The notes under the pieces: generated by a model | The model's input: only the letters and a program-made list of their open reading frames with translations | The model's database searches: none | Told to the model about the DNA's origin: nothing | Made by a program: the position numbers and the translations under genes | In this document: piece by piece, positions 10,074 to 18,841 of the stretch | Numbering within the stretch: the first letter of the stretch is position 1 | Layout of the letters: the number at the start of each line of letters is the position of its first letter | Source of the DNA: Rhizobium herbae | GTDB lineage: Bacteria; Pseudomonadota; Alphaproteobacteria; Rhizobiales; Rhizobiaceae | DNA length: 64,000 bases | Assembly: GCF_017873135.1 (NCBI RefSeq) | Contig: NZ_JAGGJV010000008.1 | Location: 186,001 to 250,000 of the forward strand | Reading direction: 5' to 3'

Positions 10074-10123
10074 CGACGCCTTCCATCATTAAAGTGGTTG
10101 AAAACACCTGCATAAGCCGTTGA

Positions 10124-10154
10124 AATGCGCATGATTCGTGTAATCATTCGCATT
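10124..10154. promoter_or_regulatory. Near-perfect palindrome, candidate operator before the MerR gene
   Basis: AATGCGCATGATT (10124-10136) and AATCATTCGCATT (10142-10154) form 13-base arms with one mismatch around the 5-base spacer CGTGT. It lies in the ihfA-merR gap, 75 bp before the merR start. The symmetry fits a dimeric regulator site, possibly autoregulation by the MerR protein. The site is seen; the binding protein is inferred. Confidence 0.45.
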
Positions 10155-10228
10155 CACGGCAATAACGGCGTGTGGCAATGCTCACGCTATACAGAGCCGG
10201 ACGTGTTCGACGCGAAATGGGGGAAGAC

Positions 10229-10762
10229 ATGGACAAGAGCCCGGATGCGTTTCGCACCATCAGTGAAGTGGCCGATGATCTCGACCTGCCGCAGCATGTC
10301 CTCAGATTCTGGGAGACGCGCTTTCTGCAGATCAAGCCGATGAAGCGGGGCGGCGGCCGGCGCTACTACCGGCCGGAAGACGTCGATCTGCTCAAGGGCA
10401 TTCGCCATCTGCTCTATGACCATGGCTACACGATCAAGGGCGTGCAGAAACTTTTGAAGATGAACGGCAACAAGTTCGTCGCGGCGATCGCCAGCGGCGA
10501 TCTGGCAACCGTCGAGGCGCTGGCGGCCGCCAATCTCGAGGAACAGGTTCAGCCGAAGCTCGGCAATCCGGAGGAGGACCAGATCGTCGGCCGCGCCAAG
10601 GCGCCGGCCAGCCGCCGGTTCTTCTCCTTCGTCGGCGGGAACGACGAGGCGCCGGAAATTTCGGTCGGCAAGACGTCCGTCGGCAAGGAGGACCGGGCGC
10701 TGCTGCAGGAGGCGCTCTACGACCTTCTGGAATGCAAGCGCCTGCTCGACCAGGTACGCTGA
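10229..10762 (+). CDS. MerR-family transcriptional regulator
   Basis: A 177-residue protein. The N-terminal winged helix is [69 protein letters not shown], a MerR type in which the usual second residues differ from metal sensors. The rest is charged and lacks metal-binding cysteine patterns; the C-terminus ends [20 protein letters not shown], probably a dimerization helix. The start at 10229 follows GGGGGA; an alternative ATG is at 10217. The gene conventionally follows ihfA in Rhizobiales. Its ligand and targets are unknown. Confidence 0.85.
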   Translation: MDKSPDAFRTISEVADDLDLPQHVLRFWETRFLQIKPMKRGGGRRYYRPEDVDLLKGIRHLLYDHGYTIKGVQKLLKMNGNKFVAAIASGDLATVEALAAANLEEQVQPKLGNPEEDQIVGRAKAPASRRFFSFVGGNDEAPEISVGKTSVGKEDRALLQEALYDLLECKRLLDQVR

Positions 10763-10862
10763 CACGAGAAACAATCCGGCCTGTTTATTCCGCTTTCCTG
10801 TCGTGCCGCCATCCATGTTCATGGTAACAACCCGGATCGAATTCCGAGCAAGGCAAAAACAC

Positions 10863-11108
10863 ATGGAACAGGCCTGGACGAAAAGCGTGACGCTTGCCCT
10901 TGAGGGGCCGGGCAAATACGTAACGATCTCCAACACCACCGAGGCATCCTGGGCGATGATCGAGGATTGGCCGCTGGAAGACGCGCCGGCGCTGGATCGC
11001 GCGCTCGATATCTGCGCGCAGGTCGTCGAGGGCAAGAGGCCGGCCGAGGATGCCCGCAAAGCGTTTCTGGCCGCCGCCGCCGAAGCGGAGATCCCGGTGC
11101 AAGAGTGA
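10863..11108 (+). CDS. DUF982 domain protein
   Basis: An 81-residue protein beginning MEQAWTKSVTLALEGPGKY. The DUF982 pattern is present: an N-terminal beta hairpin, an EASWAMIEDWP helix with the conserved Trp-Pro, a central DRALDICAQVVEGKRPAEDARKAFLAAAAEA helix pair. DUF982 proteins are small, abundant in rhizobia and functionally uncharacterised. The start at 10863 was preferred because it aligns with family N-termini; an in-frame GTG at 10803 would add 20 unusual residues. First of three small genes between merR and tRNA-Pro. Confidence 0.75.
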   Translation: MEQAWTKSVTLALEGPGKYVTISNTTEASWAMIEDWPLEDAPALDRALDICAQVVEGKRPAEDARKAFLAAAAEAEIPVQE

Positions 11109-11198
11109 CAGACTGTCTTGAGGCCTTGGCGCAGGCGCCCGGCATCCCCATCTGTCCGTCGCCCGAATGAAGAAAAGCCCGATGAATAAAACAGCGAC

Positions 11199-11561
11199 AT
11201 GACCAAGGCCCTTCCGGCGAAGTTTCACGGCGAGATGCTTGCCCTGTATGATCACTGCGCGCGATTCGGCTTCCGCCCCGTGCTGTTTCGCCGTCTCGTC
11301 ATCCTGAAGGGCGGCGTCGAGGCTGCGAAGGAACTGGTGTTCAAGCCCGGCACGACCGGTCTCGAACGCCTGGTCGAGGCAAAGAAAACGGAACTGTCGA
11401 TGGAGGCCGCGATGACGCGACCGGAATACCGCACTCTCTTCACGCCGCTCGAAATCAAGGAAGCGGCAAAACGGCTGGAGGGCAGCACGGCCCGCGAACG
11501 CTCCAGGGGCCGGCTCACCGCCACCGTCACCAACACTGTCACCAACACGAAACAGGCCTGA
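11199..11561 (+). CDS. Conserved hypothetical protein (120 residues)
   Basis: A cytoplasmic, basic, mostly helical protein beginning MTKALPAKFHGEMLALYDHC. The central part LVFKPGTTGLERLVEAKKTE, followed by LSMEAAMTRPEYRTLFTPLEI, resembles a widespread family of small stand-alone hypothetical proteins in which a 'GLERL..E....S.E......P....LFT..E' pattern recurs. No function is known to me. The C-terminus has a short repeat TVTNTVTNT. A 11-codon reading frame (11167-11202, MKKSPMNKTAT) ends in ATGA overlap with its start codon, which might couple translation; this is unproven. Five bases separate it from the next gene. Confidence 0.65.
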   Translation: MTKALPAKFHGEMLALYDHCARFGFRPVLFRRLVILKGGVEAAKELVFKPGTTGLERLVEAKKTELSMEAAMTRPEYRTLFTPLEIKEAAKRLEGSTARERSRGRLTATVTNTVTNTKQA

Positions 11562-11566
11562 CGACC

Positions 11567-11833
11567 ATGACGAAGAAACAGAAGCTCGAGCATTCCGATT
11601 TCGCCGGCGAATTCACCGATGACGGCGTCACCGTGCTCGTCGACATCTTCCGCAAGGAAGGCAGTACCGATGGCTGGACGCTGGAGGTGATCGACCAGGA
11701 CGAGGGCCTGACCGTCTGGGAAGAGCCCTTTGCAACGGACAAGGAAGCCTTCGAGGAGTTTCTGGCCACCGTCGAGCGCGACGGCATCCAGTCTTTCCTG
11801 GACGAGCCGGAGACAGATGTCTCGGTGCATTGA
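11567..11833 (+). CDS. Small acidic conserved hypothetical protein
   Basis: An 88-residue, strongly acidic protein starting MTKKQKLEHSDFAGEFTDDG and continuing with VTVLVDIFRKEGSTDGWTLE. It has no signal peptide or membrane segment. It looks like a compact alpha/beta domain: strand VTVLVDIFRK, strand GWTLEVIDQDEG, helix DKEAFEEFLATVERDG. Family unknown to me. It starts 5 bp after the 120-residue gene and most likely shares its transcript. It is followed by a hairpin and the convergent tRNA-Pro. Confidence 0.6.
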   Translation: MTKKQKLEHSDFAGEFTDDGVTVLVDIFRKEGSTDGWTLEVIDQDEGLTVWEEPFATDKEAFEEFLATVERDGIQSFLDEPETDVSVH

Positions 11834-11863
11834 AATGCAGACGCCGTTTTGCGCGGCGTTTCA
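11831..11863 (+). terminator. Putative terminator after the small-gene cluster
   Basis: An interrupted stem: TGAAA (11831-11835) pairs with TTTCA (11859-11863) and CGCCG (11842-11846) pairs with CGGCG (11854-11858). It overlaps the stop codon of the 88-residue gene. The T-tract is short. Confidence 0.45.
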
Positions 11864-11889
11864 ATATGACAGGGACTTCAAGAAAAAAA

Positions 11890-11966
<77 letters not shown>

Positions 11967-12171
11967 AACCGAAAAGAGCCGTATATAATCAGGACTCGGG
12001 GCGCAAGCCCTGATTTTGGAAAACGGGATAAATACGCTGAAAAAGCGGGGACGTTTTTGGTTGCCACCCGAAATGCCGCAAACACGTCCGCAACGGCAGA
12101 TTTTCGCGATTCTTAAAGTTTTCGGCAATCCCTTGCCCCGATAATGCGGTGGCGAATCAGGGATCCAGACC

Positions 12172-12867
12172 ATGGCGAAGACAGCGGCGAGAAAAGGCCA
12201 GAAGCGGCGGGCGAGCCGGAAGCAGTCGAAGGGCAGCATGTGGCCGTGGTATCTGGTCGGTATCCTGTCGGTCGGTGCTGCCGTTGCTTATGACCATCGG
12301 GTCGAGATCATGCCGATGACGGCGCCCTTCTACACGGCGTCGATCGCCAAGCCGCGCCCTGTGGAAAAACAGTCCGCTCCCGAAAAACGTGTCGAGAAAA
12401 TCCAGCCGATCGCAAAACCTGCGCTGGCGATGCCGGCGGTGCGGCCCATCGAGCAGGCGGCCGTGGACGTTGGCGCGCTGAAGCCCGTTGGCGAGCAGAG
12501 GGTTGTTGGCGCGCAGACGGCCGTTGGCGGCAAGCCGGGCGCCTTTTATTTCTGCACGGAGACGCTGGAGAACTGTGTCGTCGATGGCGGCACGTTCTGG
12601 TACGGCCGGCGGAAAATCCAGATCGCCGACATCCAGCCGCCAAGAATCAAGCAGGCCAAGTGCGACAACGAGCGCAAGCTCGGCTCGCTGGCGAAAAAGC
12701 GGCTCTGGGAAATCCTCAATGCCGGCGATGTCCAGCTGGTGGGCGCCTCCGGTCAGGACGCGACAGTGACAGTCGGGCAGGGGCGATCGATCGGTGACAT
12801 GCTGGTTTCCGAGGGGTTGGCCCGGCGCAGGGCGGACGGCAAACGGGGCTGGTGCGCGCAGGGGTGA
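12172..12867 (+). CDS. Membrane-anchored SNase-fold protein without the nuclease residues
   Basis: A 231-residue protein: a basic N-terminus, one transmembrane helix (WPWYLVGILSVGAAVAY, about residues 24-41), a proline- and alanine-rich linker to about residue 120, then an OB-fold of the staphylococcal nuclease type (CVVDGGTFWYGRRKIQIADI ... SIGDMLVSEGLARRR). Compared with active SNases, DGDT is DGGT, the arginine of the RLxxVDTPE segment is Gln, and D, T and E of that segment are Gln, Pro and Arg. Catalysis is therefore unlikely. It stands alone between tRNA-Pro and the polysaccharide locus. Probably periplasmic-facing; a ligand- or partner-binding role is inference. Confidence 0.75.
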   Translation: MAKTAARKGQKRRASRKQSKGSMWPWYLVGILSVGAAVAYDHRVEIMPMTAPFYTASIAKPRPVEKQSAPEKRVEKIQPIAKPALAMPAVRPIEQAAVDVGALKPVGEQRVVGAQTAVGGKPGAFYFCTETLENCVVDGGTFWYGRRKIQIADIQPPRIKQAKCDNERKLGSLAKKRLWEILNAGDVQLVGASGQDATVTVGQGRSIGDMLVSEGLARRRADGKRGWCAQG

Positions 12868-12912
12868 TTGCGCCGCTGCTTTCCCGCCGGGCGTACTGAA
12901 AGATCCGGCTGG

Positions 12913-14079
12913 TCACCGCGTGGCGACAAGCCGCCGGTACACCGCCTCGGTCTTGTCGATCATCTGTCCCATCGAAAAATTCGCCATTCGCGCCTGCGCC
13001 GCCGCCGTCATCCGGCGATGACGCTCAGGGTCGGCGCTTTCGATCATGGCATTGGCGAGCTTGGCGGTATCGCCGTCGTTTGGAACGATCAGGCCGCTTC
13101 TGTCCCTGTCGATCGCCATGGTTGCGCCGCCGACATCGGTCGAGACGATCGGCTTTCCGGCGGCCGCCGCCTCCAGCATCACATAGGACATCGCCTCGTA
13201 GCGGCTCGGCATGACCAGCACGTCGAAGGCGGGAACAGCCTGCGGGCCGGTGAAGGCCGAGGTCAGGCGAATGCGCTTCTGCAAGCCGCTCTCGGCGATG
13301 GCCTTGCGGATTTCCGGTTCGAGTTCGCCGGAGCCGACCATGATCAGCTGCGCCTCCGGCAGCCGCGAGGCGGCATTGCGGAAGGCCTCGATCAGCCGTT
13401 CGGGCGCCTTCTGGTGGGACAGCCGGCCGACGAAACCGAAGACGAAGGCATCGTCTGAAATGCCGAAGCTGGCACGCACCGTCTTTGCCATGTCAAGCGG
13501 CGGCGGCGCCACGCCGTTGACGATGACGGAGAGTTTTCGCGCCGGCATGCCGAACGACCGGGCATGGGCATGCTCGTCGTCGGAAACGCAGATCAGGTGA
13601 TCGGTGAACAATTGGGCAAGGATGGTCTCGATGCTGCCGAATATCAGCCGTCCGGCCTTGCCGAGCGTCGGGTCCATGGTGCGGAAAGCATGCGGGGTAT
13701 AAACGCGCGGCGCGTGGAAGCCGGGCAGGCGCAGGCGGGTGAGCGCGCCGGCCTTCGAGCTGTGGCCGTGGACGATGTCGAAAGGAACACTGCCGTTGAT
13801 GATGCGCCGCAGCGCCCGAAAGGCGGCAATGTCGGACAGGCCCGGAGACCGTTTCATGGCGACGGCGTGGACGGTGGGAAGACCGATCGATTTCAGTTCG
13901 CGGACAAAGGCATCTTCCGCCCGGATCGGCGAATAGACCGCCTCGACATGGTGGCCGCGCTGCTTCAATCCCCGGCAGAGATCGAGAAAATGGCGGCCCG
14001 AGCCGCCGCCGCTCGGCTCGAGAACCTGGAGAAGGCGCAGTCCGCTTTCAGCTTCGGCGATGGAGGGGTCGATGTTCAT
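12913..14079 (-). CDS. GT4-family glycosyltransferase (polysaccharide locus)
   Basis: A 388-residue GT-B fold enzyme. N-terminal domain: LRLLQVLEPSGGGSGRHFLDLCRGL with the glycine-rich loop, and IVHGHSSKAGALTRL. C-terminal donor-binding domain: FVGRLSHQKAPERLIEAF and PSRYEAMSYVMLEAAAAGKPIVSTDVGG, including the E-x7-E region of retaining GT4 enzymes. It probably adds a sugar to the lipid-linked repeat unit. The start at 14077-14079 is the first ATG of the conserved frame. It is the last gene of the minus-strand run 18789 to 12913, after a 65-bp gap from the polymerase gene. Confidence 0.87.
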   Translation of the reverse strand: MNIDPSIAEAESGLRLLQVLEPSGGGSGRHFLDLCRGLKQRGHHVEAVYSPIRAEDAFVRELKSIGLPTVHAVAMKRSPGLSDIAAFRALRRIINGSVPFDIVHGHSSKAGALTRLRLPGFHAPRVYTPHAFRTMDPTLGKAGRLIFGSIETILAQLFTDHLICVSDDEHAHARSFGMPARKLSVIVNGVAPPPLDMAKTVRASFGISDDAFVFGFVGRLSHQKAPERLIEAFRNAASRLPEAQLIMVGSGELEPEIRKAIAESGLQKRIRLTSAFTGPQAVPAFDVLVMPSRYEAMSYVMLEAAAAGKPIVSTDVGGATMAIDRDRSGLIVPNDGDTAKLANAMIESADPERHRRMTAAAQARMANFSMGQMIDKTEAVYRRLVATR

Positions 14080-14144
14080 TCAGGACAATCCGCCGCCGGT
14101 CCCGACATGGAACCGATCCGTACACCTTGTGTACAGTGTTGATG

Positions 14145-15416
14145 TTAACGCAGCGTTGGCGCCGGCGAACGCCAATGTGCGGGAGGGACCGAAGCCTGGC
14201 GCCGATGGCGGTATTCCAGGGCGCCGCAGCCCCAGATGACGCCCAGCAGCAGGAAGAAATGCCGCCAGTGATCGGTGTCGATGACATTGCCGATGGCGGC
14301 GTGGCCGATCAGGACGATCCACGCGATCATCAGATAGGGCTGCCAGGGCCGGTCGAGCAAAAGGAAGCGGAAGCCCATCGTCACCGTCCAGAGGATCAGC
14401 GTGACATAGGAGACGAAACCGAGCCAGCCGTAGGAGGTCAGCGATTTCAGCCAGACATTGTGCTCGTCCTCGGGAAACAGGGTGCTGAACACCATCGGGC
14501 CGATGCCGAGCGGCTTTTCCATCGACATCAGGAAGCCGATCTTGTGGCGGTCGAAGCGGCCGAGATGGCCGCCGTCATAGTCCTGGACAAGCTGGGTGCG
14601 GTTGGAAAAGAGATCGGCGACCTGCGGGATCTGCAGCGCGATGACAAGCGCCGCGACCATCAGTAGCGCGCCGGCCAGCGCCAGCACGAGGATCTTCAGC
14701 CGGAAGGCGCCGGTCCGTTCCTTGAGCAGCATGATAAGGACGAGCGCGCAGGCGCAGAATAGATAGAGCGCCCAGGCAGCACGGGAGAAGGAGAGGAACA
14801 GGCCGAGCGCCATGATAAGGATGGCGACCGCCCTTAGCGGCGCGGTCGTGATACGCTCGGTGAGCAACCGGTACATGAGGTAGATCGAAGGTGCGACCAG
14901 GAAGGGACCGAAGACGTTGGGGTCCTGGAACGCGCCCTTGGCGCGGTCGTAGAGCGTAAAATTCTCCGCCCCCGGGATCGCGCCGAAATAACCGAGAATG
15001 CCGAGCAGGGAGGTCAGGACGCCGGCGGCAACCCACGCGTCGAAGATCAGTTTCAGCCGCTCGTGACGCGCTTCGATGATGGCCGCGTAAAACACCGAGG
15101 AAAGGCAGAGGAAGCCCGATACGGCCATGTACATCGGGCCGGCCGCAAGGTCCCGCATGACAGTCAGCGACAGCAGGCCGCCGGTCATGAACAGGATGAG
15201 CAGGGCCAGAAGCGGCGCGACGGAGCGTGAAATCTTCAGGCCGAAGAGAAACCAGAGCCCTATGAGCGCCGCCATGAAGATCTCATAGGGGGCCGGTTCG
15301 GCAATGACGAAGCCTGACAGGAAGACGCCGAACGTCACCATCGCCGAGCCGAGGATCGCGACGGCGGCGAGCTGCGGGCGGAAACCCGCGGCAGACGTGG
15401 TGTTCAGTGCGCTCAA
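14145..15416 (-). CDS. O-antigen ligase/polymerase-like (Wzy-type) membrane protein
   Basis: About 423 residues with 10-12 predicted transmembrane segments and a large periplasmic loop around AKGAFQDPNVFGPFLV ... RFDRHKIGFLMSMEKPLGIG ... DEHNVWLKSLTSYGWLGF, the pattern of Wzy_C/O-antigen ligase proteins (acidic and histidine loop residues). It would polymerise undecaprenyl-linked repeat units in the periplasm. I chose the TTG at 15414-15416 because it overlaps the upstream stop as TTGA, a typical translational coupling; an upstream start would overlap the neighbour by 67 bp. A downstream ATG (MVTFGVF) is an alternative. Confidence 0.82.
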   Translation of the reverse strand: MSALNTTSAAGFRPQLAAVAILGSAMVTFGVFLSGFVIAEPAPYEIFMAALIGLWFLFGLKISRSVAPLLALLILFMTGGLLSLTVMRDLAAGPMYMAVSGFLCLSSVFYAAIIEARHERLKLIFDAWVAAGVLTSLLGILGYFGAIPGAENFTLYDRAKGAFQDPNVFGPFLVAPSIYLMYRLLTERITTAPLRAVAILIMALGLFLSFSRAAWALYLFCACALVLIMLLKERTGAFRLKILVLALAGALLMVAALVIALQIPQVADLFSNRTQLVQDYDGGHLGRFDRHKIGFLMSMEKPLGIGPMVFSTLFPEDEHNVWLKSLTSYGWLGFVSYVTLILWTVTMGFRFLLLDRPWQPYLMIAWIVLIGHAAIGNVIDTDHWRHFFLLLGVIWGCGALEYRHRRQASVPPAHWRSPAPTLR

Positions 15417-16975
15417 TAGGCGTTTTCCGTGTTGAGAAGCCGGATCGGCGTCAGGAACAGGATCTTCAGGTCCAGCCACAGCGACCAGTTTTCGATGTAG
15501 TAGAGGTCGAACGCCGTGCGGAACCTGATCTTTTCGTCATTGTCGATCTCGCCGCGCCAGCCGTTGATCTGCGCCCAGCCGGTGACGCCGGGCTTGACGC
15601 GGTGACGGGCGAAGTAGCCTTCGACGACATCGGAATAGGTACGGTCTGCGGTCTGGGCAAGCACGGCATGCGGGCGCGGGCCGACCAGAGATAGCTGGCC
15701 TCTCAGCACGTTGAAGATCTGAGGCAGTTCGTCGATCGAGGACTTGCGCAGGAACCGGCCGACGCGGGTGACGCGCGGATCGCCCTTGGTGACGGCATTG
15801 CGGGCCGTCGGGTCGCTCATGTTGGTATACATCGAGCGGAACTTGTAGACGTCGATCGTCTCGTTGTTGAAGCCGTGGCGCTTCTGCTTGAAGATGATCG
15901 GCCCCGGCGAGCTGATCTTCACGGCAATCGCGGCGCCGATGAAGACCGGCCAGAGAACGGCGAGTGCGACGATGCTGAAGAAGACGTCGAAGATGCGCTT
16001 GGCGACGGAATCCCAGTCGGCGATCGGCTTGTCGAAGATGTCGAGCATCGGCACCTGGCCGATATGCGAATAGCTGCGCGGACGGAACCGCAGATTGTTG
16101 GCATGGGCGGCAAGACGGATATCAGCCGGCAGGACCCAAAGCTTTTTCAACAGCTCGAGGATGCGCTGTTCCGCCGAAAGCGGCAAGGCGATGATCAGCA
16201 TGTCGATGCGGGTGAGGCGGGCGAAATCCACCAGTTCGGCAACCGTGCCGAGCTTGGGGTATCCGGCGATGATGCCGGGCGAGCGGCGCTCGTCGCGGTC
16301 GTCGAAGATGCCGCAGATGCGGATATCGTTGTCGGTCTGCTGTTCGAGCGAACGGATCAGATCCTTGGCCGGCTGGCCGCCGCCGACGATGACCGCCCGG
16401 CGCTCCATGATGCCGTTGCGTGCCCAGCGGCGGATTGAAAAGGCGATGAAGGCGCGCTCCGCAACGAGGAAGATTGCACCGAGCACGTACCAGCCACCGA
16501 AGGAGAGCCGCGAGAAAGTCCCGCCGATCTTGAGGACAAACAGCACGAGCGTCATGGACGCGAAGGCCAGCGTCCAGCAGCCGATCAACCGGGGCAGGGC
16601 CCGCGCCGAAGACCGCAGCGTGGGGACCTGATACCCGTCGCACAGCTGCAGGAAAGCCACCGTGAGCATCGAGCCGCCGGCAATCAGCCCGCAATAGCCG
16701 AGCAGCTCGTCAAGCGGCGGCGCGATATAAAGCATGTGGATGGCATAGCCGATGGCAAACAGCGCGGTGAATTCGAACAGGCGCATCAGGCCGATGATCA
16801 TGTTCGGAGAATAGGTATCGGTACGGAATTGCGACGCAATGCGGCGCGCAAGCGGATTGAGTTCGCGCTTCGGTTCGTTGTCGCGTTTCTCGCCGGGCGC
16901 AATGGTCCGGATCTCGGAAATCTTCTTGCGCAATGCGTCGGCGTCGAAAGATTCCGGATTGTCGATCTGGTTCAT
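15413..16975 (-). CDS. Polyprenyl glycosylphosphotransferase (initiating enzyme, UppE/HfsE/WcaJ type)
   Basis: A 520-residue protein: cytoplasmic N-terminus, four hydrophobic segments (about residues 60-190), a Rossmann-like CoA-binding_3 domain (RRAVIVGGGQPAKDLIRSL), a fifth membrane segment (VFFSIVALAVLWPVFIGAAI) and the bacterial sugar transferase domain. The last shows KRIFDVFFS, SPGPIIFKQKR, KFRSMYTNM, LRKSSIDELPQIFNVLRG, LVGPRPHA and KPGVTGWAQINGWRGE. It transfers a hexose-1-phosphate to undecaprenyl phosphate to begin repeat-unit synthesis. Similar enzymes start unipolar polysaccharide (Agrobacterium) and holdfast (Caulobacter) synthesis; the match to that function is inferred from the locus. 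Confidence 0.9.
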   Translation of the reverse strand: MNQIDNPESFDADALRKKISEIRTIAPGEKRDNEPKRELNPLARRIASQFRTDTYSPNMIIGLMRLFEFTALFAIGYAIHMLYIAPPLDELLGYCGLIAGGSMLTVAFLQLCDGYQVPTLRSSARALPRLIGCWTLAFASMTLVLFVLKIGGTFSRLSFGGWYVLGAIFLVAERAFIAFSIRRWARNGIMERRAVIVGGGQPAKDLIRSLEQQTDNDIRICGIFDDRDERRSPGIIAGYPKLGTVAELVDFARLTRIDMLIIALPLSAEQRILELLKKLWVLPADIRLAAHANNLRFRPRSYSHIGQVPMLDIFDKPIADWDSVAKRIFDVFFSIVALAVLWPVFIGAAIAVKISSPGPIIFKQKRHGFNNETIDVYKFRSMYTNMSDPTARNAVTKGDPRVTRVGRFLRKSSIDELPQIFNVLRGQLSLVGPRPHAVLAQTADRTYSDVVEGYFARHRVKPGVTGWAQINGWRGEIDNDEKIRFRTAFDLYYIENWSLWLDLKILFLTPIRLLNTENAY

Positions 16976-17032
16976 AATATCCGCCCGGGCCGTTGTGTCC
17001 CTTCGGGATAGCAGAAAGCCCCTAAGAAACGC

Positions 17033-18208
17033 CTAAGAGTGCTTGGGCGCGACCTTCTGTAATACGGACGATTCCGGCACGAGCTGGCGGTAGAGCCGCA
17101 TGATGCTGCCAGCCATTGTCGATGTCGAGAAAGCCGCCTTGAACGCTTCGGCTTCCGGCATAACCTTGGCTGCCCAGTCGGGCTCGGTCGCCGCCGCCGT
17201 CATGACCGCCGCGAGCGCCTGCGCGTCGTCCGGCGTGGCGAGCGCGGCACTTTCGGCGCCGAGAACCTCCGGGATGCCGCCGACCCTGGAAGCGATCACC
17301 GGCTTGCGGGCGGCAAGCGCCTCGAGGACGATATAGGGCATGGATTCGGCGCGCGAGGGTACGACGACATTGCGGGTGAAGGCGAACGCATCGCGTGCCT
17401 TCATCGCGGGCAGCATTTCGATGCGGCGGCCAAGGCCGCGTTCCAGCATCATCTGCTCGTATTCCTGCCTCTGCGGTCCGTCACCGATCATCATCGCCGA
17501 CAGGGGTTTGCCGATGATCCGCTCGGTTTTGGCGAAGGCATCGATGAAAAGGTCAGGCCCCTTCAGATCGCGCAGCATGCCGATATAGAGGAAGTCCACG
17601 GCATCCGGACGGGCGTAGACGGTTTCGAAATCGCGATCATCGATGCCGTTGTAGATCAATTCGCTATAGGGTCGCGGCTTGCCGACCTTGGCCTCGTAGG
17701 TCCGGCGCTCGAAATCGCAGACGAAGACGATTGCGTCCGTCAGATATTCCTGCAGGCGCTCAAGGAGGAACACCGTTTTTCCGGTTAGTGTCTTGCTGTC
17801 GTAGTGCAGGCTGCCGCCATGCGGCGAATAAAGGCGGGCAACGCAATACCTGTTCACCCGCAAGGCTGAGCCGATGATCCGGGCCAGAACGCCACCCTTG
17901 GCGCCGTGACCGTGCAGGATATCCGGCTGCAAACTTCTGATTTCCTTGTAACTGCTCCAGAGGGCCGCCAGATCGGTGGGGCCGATGGACCGGCGGATCG
18001 GCAGGCGAACGAGACCGAGCGCCAGAAACGGCCTTATCTCGTCGAAAAGAGCGTCTTCGTAGCTGCCGCCCGTGGTGCTGTCGCAGACGATGCCGACTTC
18101 GTGGCCCTGCCTGGCATGCGCTTCGGCCAGATCGCGCACATGGCGGAAAATTCCACCGATGGGCGACCTGAAACAATGGATGATGCGCAGCGGCGGGGAA
18201 TCCGGCAT
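17033..18208 (-). CDS. GT4-family glycosyltransferase (polysaccharide locus)
   Basis: A 391-residue GT-B enzyme. N-terminal block: LRIIHCFRSPIGGIFRHVRDLAEAH, then DILHGHGAKGGVLARI; C-terminal block: FLYIGMLRDLKGPDLFIDAF and VPSRAESMPYIVLEALAARK. The E-x7-E motif (ESMPYIVLE) is present. It starts 5 bp after the Wza-like gene stop, so they form one transcript. It probably adds an early sugar after the initiating transferase. Donor and linkage cannot be read from sequence. Confidence 0.87.
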   Translation of the reverse strand: MPDSPPLRIIHCFRSPIGGIFRHVRDLAEAHARQGHEVGIVCDSTTGGSYEDALFDEIRPFLALGLVRLPIRRSIGPTDLAALWSSYKEIRSLQPDILHGHGAKGGVLARIIGSALRVNRYCVARLYSPHGGSLHYDSKTLTGKTVFLLERLQEYLTDAIVFVCDFERRTYEAKVGKPRPYSELIYNGIDDRDFETVYARPDAVDFLYIGMLRDLKGPDLFIDAFAKTERIIGKPLSAMMIGDGPQRQEYEQMMLERGLGRRIEMLPAMKARDAFAFTRNVVVPSRAESMPYIVLEALAARKPVIASRVGGIPEVLGAESAALATPDDAQALAAVMTAAATEPDWAAKVMPEAEAFKAAFSTSTMAGSIMRLYRQLVPESSVLQKVAPKHS

Positions 18209-18213
18209 GGCTG

Positions 18214-18789
18214 TCAGAACAGCCGCTCGCGAACGTAGATGGTGTCGCCGGCCATGATCGGGTCGGAGATGGAAACGCGGCCGGTCAGGATGCGCCCGTT
18301 GATCTTGCGGGTGACATCGACATTTGCTTGATTTGCACGCGGCGAGTAACCGCCGGCGACTGCGATGGCGTTCTGCACGGTCATGCCTGGAACATAGGAA
18401 TACTGCCCGGCCTGGCCGACCTCACCCATGATGAAGACGGAGCGGTAACGATCGACCTCGATCGTCACGTCCGGATCGCGCAGGTAGCCTTCACGCAGCT
18501 TGCTGGCGATCATCTTTTCCATTTCGGGCAGGGTATGTCCGCGCGACGGCACGGCGCCGATCAGCGGGAAGGCGACGTAGCCTGCCTGGTCAACCGTGTA
18601 GCTGCCAGTCAGGCCTGCCTGCTCGAAGACGCTGATGCGCAGCTTGTCGCCGCTGTCCACCCGGTAGGGCTGGATCGTTGCCTCGTGGAATGCCTTGGGC
18701 GCGGGCTGATAGCTGCTGCACCCTGAAATTGCAAGGCACAGAGAGAGTGCGGCCAAGGCAGGGCCTGTTTTCAATCGTGCGGATGTCAT
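18214..18789 (-). CDS. Polysaccharide export outer-membrane lipoprotein (Wza family, short form)
   Basis: A 191-residue lipoprotein with signal peptide and lipobox (LSLCLAISGC). The Poly_export domain (YRVDSGDKLRISVFEQAGLT, VDQAGYVAFPLIGAV, LREGYLRDPDVTIEVDRY) is followed by one SLBB domain (VFIMGEVGQAGQYSYVPGMT). E. coli Wza is about twice as long; this form has no C-terminal membrane-spanning helix, which suits rhizobial and Caulobacter HfsD-like exporters. The start at 18787-18789 was chosen as the first residue of the signal peptide; an ATG at 18819 is possible. First gene of the minus-strand run. Confidence 0.88.
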   Translation of the reverse strand: MTSARLKTGPALAALSLCLAISGCSSYQPAPKAFHEATIQPYRVDSGDKLRISVFEQAGLTGSYTVDQAGYVAFPLIGAVPSRGHTLPEMEKMIASKLREGYLRDPDVTIEVDRYRSVFIMGEVGQAGQYSYVPGMTVQNAIAVAGGYSPRANQANVDVTRKINGRILTGRVSISDPIMAGDTIYVRERLF

Positions 18790-18841
18790 CGGGCTCTCGC
18801 GCTCCAGAAACCATGTCATGGCCTGATGTTATCAATCCGTT

